Shown piece by piece: positions 5,633-13,212 of a stretch of DNA of 13,713 bases. The DNA is from Planctomycetota bacterium (GTDB lineage: Bacteria > Planctomycetota > Phycisphaerae > Phycisphaerales > Phycisphaeraceae), in NCBI GenBank assembly GCA_029267795.1, contig JAJUHR010000017.1, positions 1-13,713 of the forward strand, read 5' to 3'. The position numbers and the translations under genes are program-made. Below the pieces are notes generated by a model that made no database searches, was not told the origin of the DNA, and saw only the letters and a program-made list of their open reading frames with translations. The stretch's first letter is position 1, and each line of letters opens with the position of its first letter.

Positions 5633-8293
5633 ATGAGCACCAGCCACCACAACGAGCACGCCGGCCACCACGGTCACGGCCCAACCAACTTCTTCACGAA
5701 GTACGTCTTCTCGACCGACCACAAAGTGATCGGGATCCAGTTCACCTTTACCGCCCTGCTCTTCGTGATCCTGGGCGGCCTGCTGGCGCTGGCGGTGCGG
5801 TACCAGATCGCGTGGCCGAACCAGAACGTCCCCTACGCCGCGATCCTGCCCGGGAAGATGACCAGTCGGGCCCCGGAGGCCAACCCGGCGTTCTGGAAGC
5901 TCGGTGGACCGGTGGAACTTAGGAGCCAGACGCAGTTCAACTCCCAGAGCCTGCCCGCCGGGACCGTGGTCGAACTGGTCGACTTCCCGAAGGGCCTGGC
6001 GGTCACCGTGCCGGCACACACCCGCGTCCGCAATCCGATGGGGCGTGTCTTCGTGCTGGAGCAGCCCGTTCAAGCGTTCGTCGATCATCGGCTGGTGATG
6101 GGCGACTACGACTACTCCAAGCAGCAGGTCCGCGTCGTGGTGGGGACCAAGGTCATAGTGGCGGGCACCGGCACAGACGCGGCCTCCAGAGAGCTGACCT
6201 TGCTCGGCGTCGACCGCTACGTCCTCAGCGACGACGGCAAACCCCGCGAAGAGACGGATACCAGCAAGCTGGCCCTGCCCCTGAACCCCGCGGCCACGCC
6301 CGTGATGGTCGAACACCAGGGTGAGGCACAAACCTTGAGCGCCGACGCGGTTTCCTACTACAAGAACACGCTGACCACCGACGCGTACCTGCAGCTGTTC
6401 ACGATGCACGCGTCGATCATGATCTTCTTCGTGATCATCCCCATGCTGGTCGGCGGGTTCGGCAACTTCCTGGTGCCGCTGATGATCGGCGCCCGCGACA
6501 TGGCGTTCCCCAGGCTCAACATGCTCTCGTTCTGGCTGTCGGTCCCCGCCGGCGCTCTGATGCTGCTGAGCTTCTGGACCCCCGGCGGAGCATCGGGCGG
6601 CGGGTGGACCATGTACCCCCCCTTGGCGGAGGCGGCCTACAGCAGCCAAACCGGGACCACGATCTGGATCGCCGCGGTGGGCCTGGTGGGGTTCAGCTCC
6701 ATCATCGGGGCGACGAACTACCTGACGACGATCCTGAACATGCGTGCCCCGGGCATGGGGCTGTTCCGCATGCCTTTGACGGTCTGGGCGATCCTGATCA
6801 CCTCGACGCTAGCCCTGTTCGCCACGCCGGTGCTCACGGCGGTCATGATGATGCTGCTGCTGGACCGAACGCTCGGCACGCACTTCTTCATGCCCGTGGC
6901 CGGGGGCCAACCGCTGCTGTTCCAGCACCTGTTCTGGTTCTACTCGCACCCAGCGGTGTACATCATGATCCTGCCGGCGATGGGCGTGGTCAGCGACATC
7001 GTTTCCACCTGCGCCCGCAAGCCGATCTTCGGCTACAAGCCCATGATCTTCGCGATGGCGGGCATCACCGGCCTGGGCTTCATCGTCTGGGGCCACCACA
7101 TGTTCCAGTCCGGCATGAACCCGCTGCTGGGCACGACGTTCATGGTCTCGACGATCATGATCGCGGTGCCCTCGGCCATCAAGACCTTCAACTGGCTCGG
7201 CACGCTCTGGGGCGGCAACATCTATTACACCCCGGCGATGCTCAACGCGATCGGGTTCGTGAGCATGTTCGTCATCGGCGGGCTCAGCGGCATCTTCATG
7301 GCCAGCGCCCCGGTGGACATCCCGATCCACGACACGTACTTCATCGTCGCTCACATCCACTACGTGCTGTTCGGCGGGTCGATGTTCGCCATCTTCGCGG
7401 GGATCTACCACTGGTTCCCCAAGATGTTCGGCCGGCAGATGAACCAGAGGTGGGGCGTGATCCACTTCATCATGACCATGATCGCCTTCAACGGCACGTT
7501 CTTCCTGATGCACATCCTCGGCCTGGGGGGCCACCCACGCCGCTACGCCGCGATCATGGAATACCCCTCGATGCAGCACCTGCAGCCGCTGAACGTGTTC
7601 ATGACAATCAGCGCGATGATGCTCGGCACGGCCCAATTGCCGTTCTTCTACAACCTGTTCGTGAGCCTGCCGCGCAAGCTCGGCCGGGCGATCACCGCCG
7701 TGTTCACCGTGATGCTCGGCCTGCCCTTCGTGGTGGGGGTCAACTTCTGGAAGCACTACGACCCAGGTGTGGCGAACCTCTGGGAGGCGCTGGGCGGCGG
7801 GCTGCTGCGGGGAGCGGTGTTCGTCGCGCTCGTGGTGGTGGCGGTGTTCGCGATCTGGGCCGTGGGAGGCGCCATCAAGATGCCCGCCCTGCTGCAACGC
7901 CTGCTTTATCCGGCATTCCTCCCCGCGTTCCTGGCGCCGCTGATCTTCAAGCCCGACCCGTACCTGTGGATCGGCACGCCCGGGTTGTTCCAGCACCGGT
8001 ACATCATCCTCGCGCTGACCGCGTTGCCCGGACTGATCTACCTGCTGGTCTACCGGCCGCAGGATCGGTTTGGTTACGAGGTGGACGCGAACCCCTGGAA
8101 AGCCAACTCGTTGGAGTGGGCCACCAGCTCGCCGCCACCGCACACGAACTTTGACGTCATCCCGACGGTTTACCGCGGTCCGTACGAGTACAGCTCCCCT
8201 GTGGTGGAAGATGACTACCTGCCCCAGTCGCGGGTGTTACCAGCCGGGGTTGTCGAGCCGGCCGGGCATCAAGCCGTGTTGCAGCTACACTGA
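5633..8293 (+). CDS. coxA: Cytochrome c oxidase subunit I, A2-type haem-copper oxidase (CtaD/CoxA), enlarged
   Basis: This is the catalytic subunit that reduces O2 to water at haem a3-CuB and pumps protons. Ligands are complete: His259 (TMHASIMIFF) and His576 fit haem a, His574 haem a3, and His439, His488 and His489 CuB, with Tyr443 as the His-Tyr cross-link. Helix VI reads YSHPAVY where A1 oxidases have GHPEVY, so the gating Glu is absent (Ala441). This is the hallmark of the A2 subfamily. K-channel Lys517 and Ser514 and D-channel-entry Asp289 (GARDMAFPR) are kept. At 886 residues it is far longer than the usual 530-600. Residues 63-250 form a polar, beta-looking insert between helices 1 and 2 (periplasmic side). 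About four extra hydrophobic segments (roughly residues 684-815) precede the conserved tail NPWKANSLEW and SPPPHTNF. ctaA follows after 3 bases. Confidence 0.95.
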   Translation: MSTSHHNEHAGHHGHGPTNFFTKYVFSTDHKVIGIQFTFTALLFVILGGLLALAVRYQIAWPNQNVPYAAILPGKMTSRAPEANPAFWKLGGPVELRSQTQFNSQSLPAGTVVELVDFPKGLAVTVPAHTRVRNPMGRVFVLEQPVQAFVDHRLVMGDYDYSKQQVRVVVGTKVIVAGTGTDAASRELTLLGVDRYVLSDDGKPREETDTSKLALPLNPAATPVMVEHQGEAQTLSADAVSYYKNTLTTDAYLQLFTMHASIMIFFVIIPMLVGGFGNFLVPLMIGARDMAFPRLNMLSFWLSVPAGALMLLSFWTPGGASGGGWTMYPPLAEAAYSSQTGTTIWIAAVGLVGFSSIIGATNYLTTILNMRAPGMGLFRMPLTVWAILITSTLALFATPVLTAVMMMLLLDRTLGTHFFMPVAGGQPLLFQHLFWFYSHPAVYIMILPAMGVVSDIVSTCARKPIFGYKPMIFAMAGITGLGFIVWGHHMFQSGMNPLLGTTFMVSTIMIAVPSAIKTFNWLGTLWGGNIYYTPAMLNAIGFVSMFVIGGLSGIFMASAPVDIPIHDTYFIVAHIHYVLFGGSMFAIFAGIYHWFPKMFGRQMNQRWGVIHFIMTMIAFNGTFFLMHILGLGGHPRRYAAIMEYPSMQHLQPLNVFMTISAMMLGTAQLPFFYNLFVSLPRKLGRAITAVFTVMLGLPFVVGVNFWKHYDPGVANLWEALGGGLLRGAVFVALVVVAVFAIWAVGGAIKMPALLQRLLYPAFLPAFLAPLIFKPDPYLWIGTPGLFQHRYIILALTALPGLIYLLVYRPQDRFGYEVDANPWKANSLEWATSSPPPHTNFDVIPTVYRGPYEYSSPVVEDDYLPQSRVLPAGVVEPAGHQAVLQLH

Positions 8294-8296
8294 CGC

Positions 8297-9538
8297 GTGA
8301 ATCCCATGGCTAGTTCCAGCGATCCAATCGCCTGCACGCCCCACTCCCAACCCGTGATGACTGCGTTGGCCCGCGTGTTGATCCGGGCCTGGGTGGCCGT
8401 CACGTTCCTGCTGATCGTGCTCGGAGGCACCGTGACGAGCAAGGGCGCAGGGCTGGCCGTGCCCGACTGGCCAACCACGTTCGGGTACCCCATGTTCAGC
8501 GTGCCGTGGGGGCTCTGGATCGGTCGTGGGGGGATCTTCTGGGAGCACTTACACCGCCTGGCAGGGAGCGTCGTGGGCGCGATGACCCTCGTCGTGGCGA
8601 TGGTTCTCTGGGTGCCTTGGCTCCACCGCCGGCTCCCGTATGAACTGACCCTTTCCCGGCCGTGGTGGCGCCGCGTGGACCTGGGGCGATGCGGAGCTGA
8701 TCGGCGTGGCCTGCGATGGCTGGGCGTCGCGGCGGTGATCCTGGTGATCGCCCAAGGCGTGATGGGGGGCCTGCGCGTCACCGAGCTATCCACGTCGCTG
8801 GCGGTGGTCCACGCGGTAACGGCCCAATTGTTCCTGTGCCTGGCGGTCTGCGTCGCAGCCATGACGCTGAACCCGCCCGCCCTTGGGGCAACCGCCGTCG
8901 TAGCCGGCCCTCAATCATCAAACCAGCGCACCGTTGCATCGCCTACGTCCCGGCACAGCCCGATCGTGCGGTCGCTGTCACTGTTGTTGCTGGCCGTCTT
9001 GCTGATCCAACTGATCTTGGGCGCGATGGTGCGCCACAGCGGCGCGGGCCTGGCGATCCCGGACTTCCCCGGTTCCTATGGGGGGCTCTTTCCGCCGTCG
9101 GACGCAGAAGCCCTACAGGCCGCGATGGCCCAGTGGCCGTACGACCAGACCGGCGGGTACTACACCCCCGCCCAGGTGTACATCCACTTCGCCCACCGAG
9201 CCTGGGCCGTGGTGGTCGCCGCCGTGCTGGTGTGCACCGCGACGAAGATCAGCGTCGACGCACGGCACGACGCCATGCCGCCACCGCCCGTCTTGCCGTT
9301 GGTTGTCCTGTTGATCCTGCAGGTGGCACTGGGGGCGCTGATCATCTGGACGGGCCGCCAGCCTGAAATCGCCACTGCCCACCAGGCCGCCGGAGCTGCG
9401 ATGCTGGCGTTGGCTACCTTGCTGGCCCTGCGCGTGCATCGGCCATGGTTGCGCCGCAGTAGGCAGGGCCTTGTTTATTCAACCCCGACCACCACGCGTC
9501 CTTCTGTAACCTGCCAAGCCCAAGGAGTCTCCGTGTGA
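8297..9538 (+). CDS. ctaA: Haem A synthase (CtaA/COX15 family)
   Basis: This membrane enzyme oxidises the C8 methyl of haem O to the formyl group of haem A, the cofactor CoxA needs. The 413-residue product has about eight membrane helices in two four-helix halves, joined by a Ser/Thr/Pro-rich linker near residues 195-225. Conserved haem-binding sites are visible: Glu83 and His86 (EHLHRLAG), VVHAVTAQ, IHFAHRAWA and TAHQAAGA. The first outer loop (GAGLAVPDWP) lacks the cysteine pair found in the Bacillus enzyme, so it resembles the Cys-less class there. GTG at 8297 lies 3 bases after the coxA stop. ATG at 8306 in the same frame is an equally possible start. No ribosome binding site is obvious, so translational coupling to coxA is likely. 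The gene overlaps ctaB by 4 bases. Confidence 0.92.
   Translation: MNPMASSSDPIACTPHSQPVMTALARVLIRAWVAVTFLLIVLGGTVTSKGAGLAVPDWPTTFGYPMFSVPWGLWIGRGGIFWEHLHRLAGSVVGAMTLVVAMVLWVPWLHRRLPYELTLSRPWWRRVDLGRCGADRRGLRWLGVAAVILVIAQGVMGGLRVTELSTSLAVVHAVTAQLFLCLAVCVAAMTLNPPALGATAVVAGPQSSNQRTVASPTSRHSPIVRSLSLLLLAVLLIQLILGAMVRHSGAGLAIPDFPGSYGGLFPPSDAEALQAAMAQWPYDQTGGYYTPAQVYIHFAHRAWAVVVAAVLVCTATKISVDARHDAMPPPPVLPLVVLLILQVALGALIIWTGRQPEIATAHQAAGAAMLALATLLALRVHRPWLRRSRQGLVYSTPTTTRPSVTCQAQGVSV
9522..9527 (+). promoter_or_regulatory. Ribosome binding site of ctaB, inside the end of ctaA
   Basis: AAGGAG is a near-perfect Shine-Dalgarno sequence, 7 bases before the GTG at 9535. It decides the ctaB start in favour of this GTG, which overlaps the ctaA stop TGA (9536-9538). 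The next in-frame ATG (9652) would cut off the N-terminal segment. Confidence 0.65.
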
Positions 9539-10494
9539 CGCAAGCGCTGGGCTCAGCCCAAACGATCAGCCCGCGGCCGACCGAGCCGGCTCTCGCCCCC
9601 CTCGCGGCGCACGCGGCCCCCGCCAAAGGCCTGGCGAAATGCTGTGACCTGATGGCCATGACCAAGCCACGGATCACCGCGATGGTGGCGTTTACCGCCT
9701 ACGTCGGCTTCGCTTTGGGCTGCGAGCAAGGAGCCGGCGCGGGTCCCAGCTTCGCGGCGCTGGCTGCGGTGCTCGGAACCGCCCTGTCGTGCATGAGCGC
9801 CAGCGTGTTCAATCAAGTCTTGGAACGCGAAGTGGACGCCCGGATGCGCCGCACGTGCAACCGCCCGCTGCCCTGCGGCCGCCTCTCGATCCTCGAGGCC
9901 ATCTGGTGGGGGGCGCTGCTGGGTGTCTTGGGCGTCTCGAGCTTGGCGGTGACGGCGGGGGCCCTGCCGGCGGCGATTGCCCTGATCACGATTTTGACCT
10001 ACGTCCTGGTCTATACGCCGCTGAAACCGCTCACCAGTGTGGCGACCATCATCGGAGCCGTGCCCGGCGCCCTGCCCCCCGTGATCGGCTACGCGGCCGC
10101 CGCCGGGACGCTAGACTTCCGGGCGTGGCTGCTGTTTGCGATCTTGTTTCTTTGGCAGCTGCCTCACTTTCTTGCGATCGCGTGGCTGTACCGTCACGAC
10201 TACGCACGGGCCGGGATCGCTGTGCTGCCTGTGCTCGACCCCAGCGGCGAGAGCACCTTCCGGCAGACCCTGCTCGGCTGCCTGGCGCTGCTTCCCCTAG
10301 GGATGCTACCGACCATGCTGGGGATCAGCGGAACGCTCTATCTCACGGGGTCGCTGGCGGCGGGGCTGGTGTTTCTCGGATCGGCGGTGGCGCTGGTCCT
10401 GCGCCCCACGGAGCGCTGCGCCCGCGCGATGTTCACCGCCTCGCTGGTATACTTGCCCGTGGTCTACACCCTCATGCTGATGGACCCGGGTTGA
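9535..10494 (+). CDS. ctaB: Haem O synthase, protohaem IX farnesyltransferase (CtaB/COX10 family)
   Basis: This UbiA-superfamily membrane prenyltransferase adds a farnesyl group to haem B to give haem O, the substrate of CtaA. The 319 residues begin with about 35 soluble residues, then KPRITAMVAFTAYVGF opens the first of about nine helices. The first Asp-rich motif is N93-x3-E97-x3-D101 followed by RMRRTCNRPLP. Glu replaces the first Asp, as in some eukaryotic COX10 proteins. The second motif is YRHDYARAGIAVLP with Asp222 retained and His in place of the common Glu. The IIGAVPGALPPVIGY signature is intact. The start is GTG, overlapping the end of ctaA, so the two haem-modifying enzymes are translationally coupled. 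A gap of 108 bases with hairpins separates it from coxC. Confidence 0.94.
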   Translation: MTQALGSAQTISPRPTEPALAPLAAHAAPAKGLAKCCDLMAMTKPRITAMVAFTAYVGFALGCEQGAGAGPSFAALAAVLGTALSCMSASVFNQVLEREVDARMRRTCNRPLPCGRLSILEAIWWGALLGVLGVSSLAVTAGALPAAIALITILTYVLVYTPLKPLTSVATIIGAVPGALPPVIGYAAAAGTLDFRAWLLFAILFLWQLPHFLAIAWLYRHDYARAGIAVLPVLDPSGESTFRQTLLGCLALLPLGMLPTMLGISGTLYLTGSLAAGLVFLGSAVALVLRPTERCARAMFTASLVYLPVVYTLMLMDPG

Positions 10495-10518
10495 GCAGCG
10501 CGCGCCTTTAAAAACGGG

Positions 10519-10569
10519 ATCAGCGTGGCCGCGGCTGATTGTCGATCGTGATGCCCCCCAAGCGGGGCA
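10519..10569 (+). other. Two tandem hairpins in the ctaB-coxC gap
   Basis: ATCAGC (10519-10524) pairs with GCTGAT (10534-10539), and TGCCCC (10552-10557) pairs with GGGGCA (10564-10569). The second is followed by an A-rich stretch and not by T, so it is not a clear terminator. The pair could protect or separate the coxC message from the less abundant haem-biosynthesis message. GAGG at 10591-10594, 8 bases before the coxC ATG, is the ribosome binding site. Confidence 0.35.
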
Positions 10570-10602
10570 ATGCACCGAAGGCTTATTTGCGAGGTTTAAA
10601 GC

Positions 10603-11235
<633 letters not shown>

Positions 11236-11253
11236 CCCACGACCCAGCCAACA

Positions 11254-11265
11254 ACGATCGATCGT
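11254..11265. repeat. 12-base perfect palindrome in the coxC-coxD gap
   Basis: ACGATCGATCGT is its own reverse complement. Its core CGATCGATCG occurs again in the coxB-coxA gap at 5565-5574. It could be a protein-binding site, a methylation site cluster (overlapping GATC) or chance. No function is implied by sequence alone. Confidence 0.4.
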
Positions 11266-11328
11266 CGCGGTTGCGCGGAACGGGCCTCCGACCGTGACCC
11301 TCGATATCCCTGAAAGGAACCGGTGACC

Positions 11329-11769
11329 ATGCAACCCACCTCCCCCACCCCAAGCCACGGACACGAAGAGCCCCACCGCGTGCCCCTGTGGGCGCTGTTC
11401 CTGATCCTGCTGGCGCTGACCGCTGCGGAGGTGATCCTCTACGACCTGTGGGTGAATTATCGCTTCGTCCCCAAGTACGCGCTGGTCATCCTGATCCTGG
11501 TCTTCACGCTGCCCAAGGCCGCGATCGTGATGACCTACTTCATGCACCTGAAGTTCGAGAAGCAGATCATCATCGGCCTGGCGGTCGTCCCGTTCGTGAT
11601 GGCTTGTGGGGTGGTGCTGGCGATCCTGTCCGACACGCTGCAGCTCAAGCCCCAGGCGTTCAACCGCGTCAAGGCCATCGGCGTGTATCAAACCCACGAC
11701 GAGCCAAGCCAAACCGAGCCCGGCGCTCACCAGGAGCCGCGGACCCAACCCTCCGAATACGGCTATTGA
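11329..11769 (+). CDS. coxD: Cytochrome c oxidase subunit IV, prokaryotic type (CtaF/CoxD)
   Basis: This small membrane subunit supports assembly and stability of the oxidase and has no cofactors. It has 146 residues from the ATG at 11329, which lies 10 bases after AAAGGA (11313-11318). An in-frame GTG at 11323 would add two residues and sits rather close to that site. Three hydrophobic segments are seen: about 21-41, 52-72 and 82-102. The hallmark LPKAAIVMTYFMHLKFE spans the second helix end. The N-terminus is His/Pro-rich and the tail (about 105-146) is polar and Glu/Pro-rich. Position directly after coxC agrees with the assignment. The 93-base gap before it holds the 12-base palindrome at 11254-11265. 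Confidence 0.9.
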   Translation: MQPTSPTPSHGHEEPHRVPLWALFLILLALTAAEVILYDLWVNYRFVPKYALVILILVFTLPKAAIVMTYFMHLKFEKQIIIGLAVVPFVMACGVVLAILSDTLQLKPQAFNRVKAIGVYQTHDEPSQTEPGAHQEPRTQPSEYGY

Positions 11770-11812
11770 TTGTGAGGCGCGCCCCCACCAGCGGCGCGTA
11801 GCGTGAACCCCA

Positions 11813-12922
11813 ATGCCCCCCGCAGATCAGCCCGCCGTCTCGGAACGCTGCTCGCTCAGCGCCGTGCCTCCTGTACCGCCCGGCACCCATGCGATCAGCG
11901 TCGAGGGCCTGACTCATGCTTACCCTCAAGCACGTCCCGGGTGGCTCTACCGCCACCGAGGGAACGCCTCGGGCCCAACGCCCCAGCCCGCGGCCCCCAC
12001 CCCCCGGCGATCCGCGCTCGACGACGTCACTTTCCGCATCGAACCCGGGGAAATCTTCGGCATCCTCGGGCCCAACGGCGGCGGCAAAACGACGCTGTTT
12101 CGTATCCTCTGCACGCTGCTGCAACCCACTTGCGGTTCTGTGCGGGTCTTTGGATTGGACGTGCTCGCCCACCCTCGTCAGGTCCGCGAACTGCTCGGCG
12201 TGGTCTTCCAGATGCCCAGCCTCGACGTCAAACTCACGGCTGACGAGAACCTCACGCACCAGGGCCACCTTTACGGCCTAAGCGGCGCGGACCTGGCCCG
12301 ACGCGTCCAACAACAACTGCAGGCCTTCGGCCTCGACCAGCGGCAACACGAGCCTGTCGAGCGGTTTAGTGGCGGGATGCGGCGCCGTGTCGAGCTGGCC
12401 AAGGCCCTGATGCACGAACCAAAGCTGCTGCTGCTCGACGAGCCCTCCACCGGATTGGACCCGGGCGCCCGCCGCGACCTGTGGGCCAGCCTCGAGCGGC
12501 TTCGCCACAACCTGGGCGTCACGGTCGCGCTCACCACGCACCTAATGGAAGAGGCCGACCGATGCGACCGGCTGGCGATCCTCAGCGAAGGACGCCTGGT
12601 CGCGATCGACACACCCGCCCGCCTTAAGAGTCGAATCGGCGGGGACGTGATTACGATCGATCCTTGCGGCGACGACCCGGCTGCGGAAGACCTGCGACGC
12701 CAGATCGAGCAACGGTTTGGGCCCTGGTCCGCCGGCACCACCCCGATCATCCTGGATGGCAAAATCCGCCTGGAAAAGCACGACGGCGCTGCGTTCGTGG
12801 CCGCCCTGGCCTCGGCGTTCCCGGGCAGGCTCGACAGCATCACGGTCGGCCGACCGACACTCGAAGACGTGTTCACCCAGCTCACGGGCCACAAGCTTTG
12901 GGACGAAGCCACCTCGCCCTGA
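11813..12922 (+). CDS. ABC transporter ATP-binding protein (DrrA/NatA/CcmA-like)
   Basis: This is a soluble nucleotide-binding subunit that would power an ABC exporter. Over 369 residues the ATPase core is complete: Walker A GPNGGGKTT (86-94), Q-loop Gln133, signature SGGMRRR (from 186), Walker B LLLLDEP with Asp209 and Glu210, D-loop and H-loop His243 in TTHLMEEAD. A C-terminal extension of about 100 residues after the ATPase core resembles those of drug or sodium exporters. A Pro/Arg-rich insert at about residues 43-66 separates the first strand (THAYP) from ALDDVTF. The first 24 residues are unconserved, and an in-frame GTG at 11864 is an alternative start. No ribosome binding site is clear. 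No permease gene follows on either strand. Its position 43 bases after coxD suggests co-expression with the oxidase, possibly for assembly or metal supply, but the substrate cannot be told. Confidence 0.88.
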   Translation: MPPADQPAVSERCSLSAVPPVPPGTHAISVEGLTHAYPQARPGWLYRHRGNASGPTPQPAAPTPRRSALDDVTFRIEPGEIFGILGPNGGGKTTLFRILCTLLQPTCGSVRVFGLDVLAHPRQVRELLGVVFQMPSLDVKLTADENLTHQGHLYGLSGADLARRVQQQLQAFGLDQRQHEPVERFSGGMRRRVELAKALMHEPKLLLLDEPSTGLDPGARRDLWASLERLRHNLGVTVALTTHLMEEADRCDRLAILSEGRLVAIDTPARLKSRIGGDVITIDPCGDDPAAEDLRRQIEQRFGPWSAGTTPIILDGKIRLEKHDGAAFVAALASAFPGRLDSITVGRPTLEDVFTQLTGHKLWDEATSP

Positions 12923-12941
12923 TCGTCCCGCTTACTCCTGC

Positions 12942-12969
12942 TTGACACGCTGAAAAGATTAAATACTAG
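12942..12969 (+). promoter_or_regulatory. Candidate promoter in the convergent intergenic region
   Basis: TTGACA (12942-12947) is a perfect -35 hexamer. The -10 candidate TACTAG (12964-12969), 16 bases further on, matches only three of six positions but keeps the TA and the A at position five. The spacer is A/T-rich, unlike its surroundings. It points away from the ABC gene into a stretch with no convincing protein, then antisense towards cheB. Confidence 0.35.
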
Positions 12970-12970
12970 G

Positions 12971-13103
12971 GCGTTTTTCGTTCGGGTGCAGGGTGAGAGG
13001 TTCGGGGTGGTTGTGGTGGAGCGAAGCGACGCTGCAGCCAAAAGCGGGGCACCGCTGCGCGGGCCCCCAGCCACCCTAACCCTACCCTTAAACGCAAAGC
13101 GCG
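12971..13103. repeat. Imperfect long inverted repeat, structured noncoding sequence
   Basis: A G/T-rich left arm (about 12971-13013) and a C/A-rich right arm (about 13064-13103) are partly complementary: GCGTTTTTCGTT against AACGCAAAGCGC, and AGGGTGAGAGG with GGGGTGG against CCACCCTAACCCT. Small internal hairpins are possible, for example AGCGG with CCGCT near 13043-13056. The arms have many mismatches. It could be a decayed intergenic repeat or miniature element, or part of an RNA. The rest of the roughly 290-base gap shows no credible coding region. Confidence 0.35.
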
Positions 13104-13112
13104 GGCGTATGC

Positions 13113-13135
13113 CACTGGCTGCTTCTCAGCCAGTG
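13113..13135. terminator. Perfect hairpin between convergent genes, possible bidirectional terminator
   Basis: CACTGGCTG (13113-13121) and CAGCCAGTG (13127-13135) form a perfect 9-base-pair stem with the loop CTTCT. It lies 78 bases beyond the cheB stop and 190 bases beyond the ABC gene stop. Neither side carries a T run, so termination would not be of the classical intrinsic type. It could equally be a dispersed palindromic repeat. Confidence 0.4.
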
Positions 13136-13212
13136 TCGAGCGGTTCAGGTTGGGCACTTGCGGGCAAGACGCCGGTGACACCCACGTCAGCTAGAAGTGA
13201 GGTTGACGTGCT

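Noticed and set aside
6809..8143. Minus-strand open frame of 444 codons opposite coxA
   Set aside because: Its product is a His/Asp/Arg-rich low-complexity string typical of the reverse of a GC-rich membrane protein gene. coxA on the + strand is certain.
12951..12980. T run (GTTTTTC) after the ABC gene as an intrinsic terminator
   Set aside because: No stable GC-rich stem lies directly before the T run.
12271..13074. Minus-strand open frame of 267 codons opposite the ABC ATPase
   Set aside because: It is a Ser/Arg-rich shadow of a gene with all ABC motifs intact on the + strand.
13071..13090. CCCTAACCCTACCCTTA, resembling telomere-type repeats
   Set aside because: There are only two to three imperfect units inside a bacterial intergenic region. 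It is better explained as the C-rich arm of the imperfect inverted repeat.
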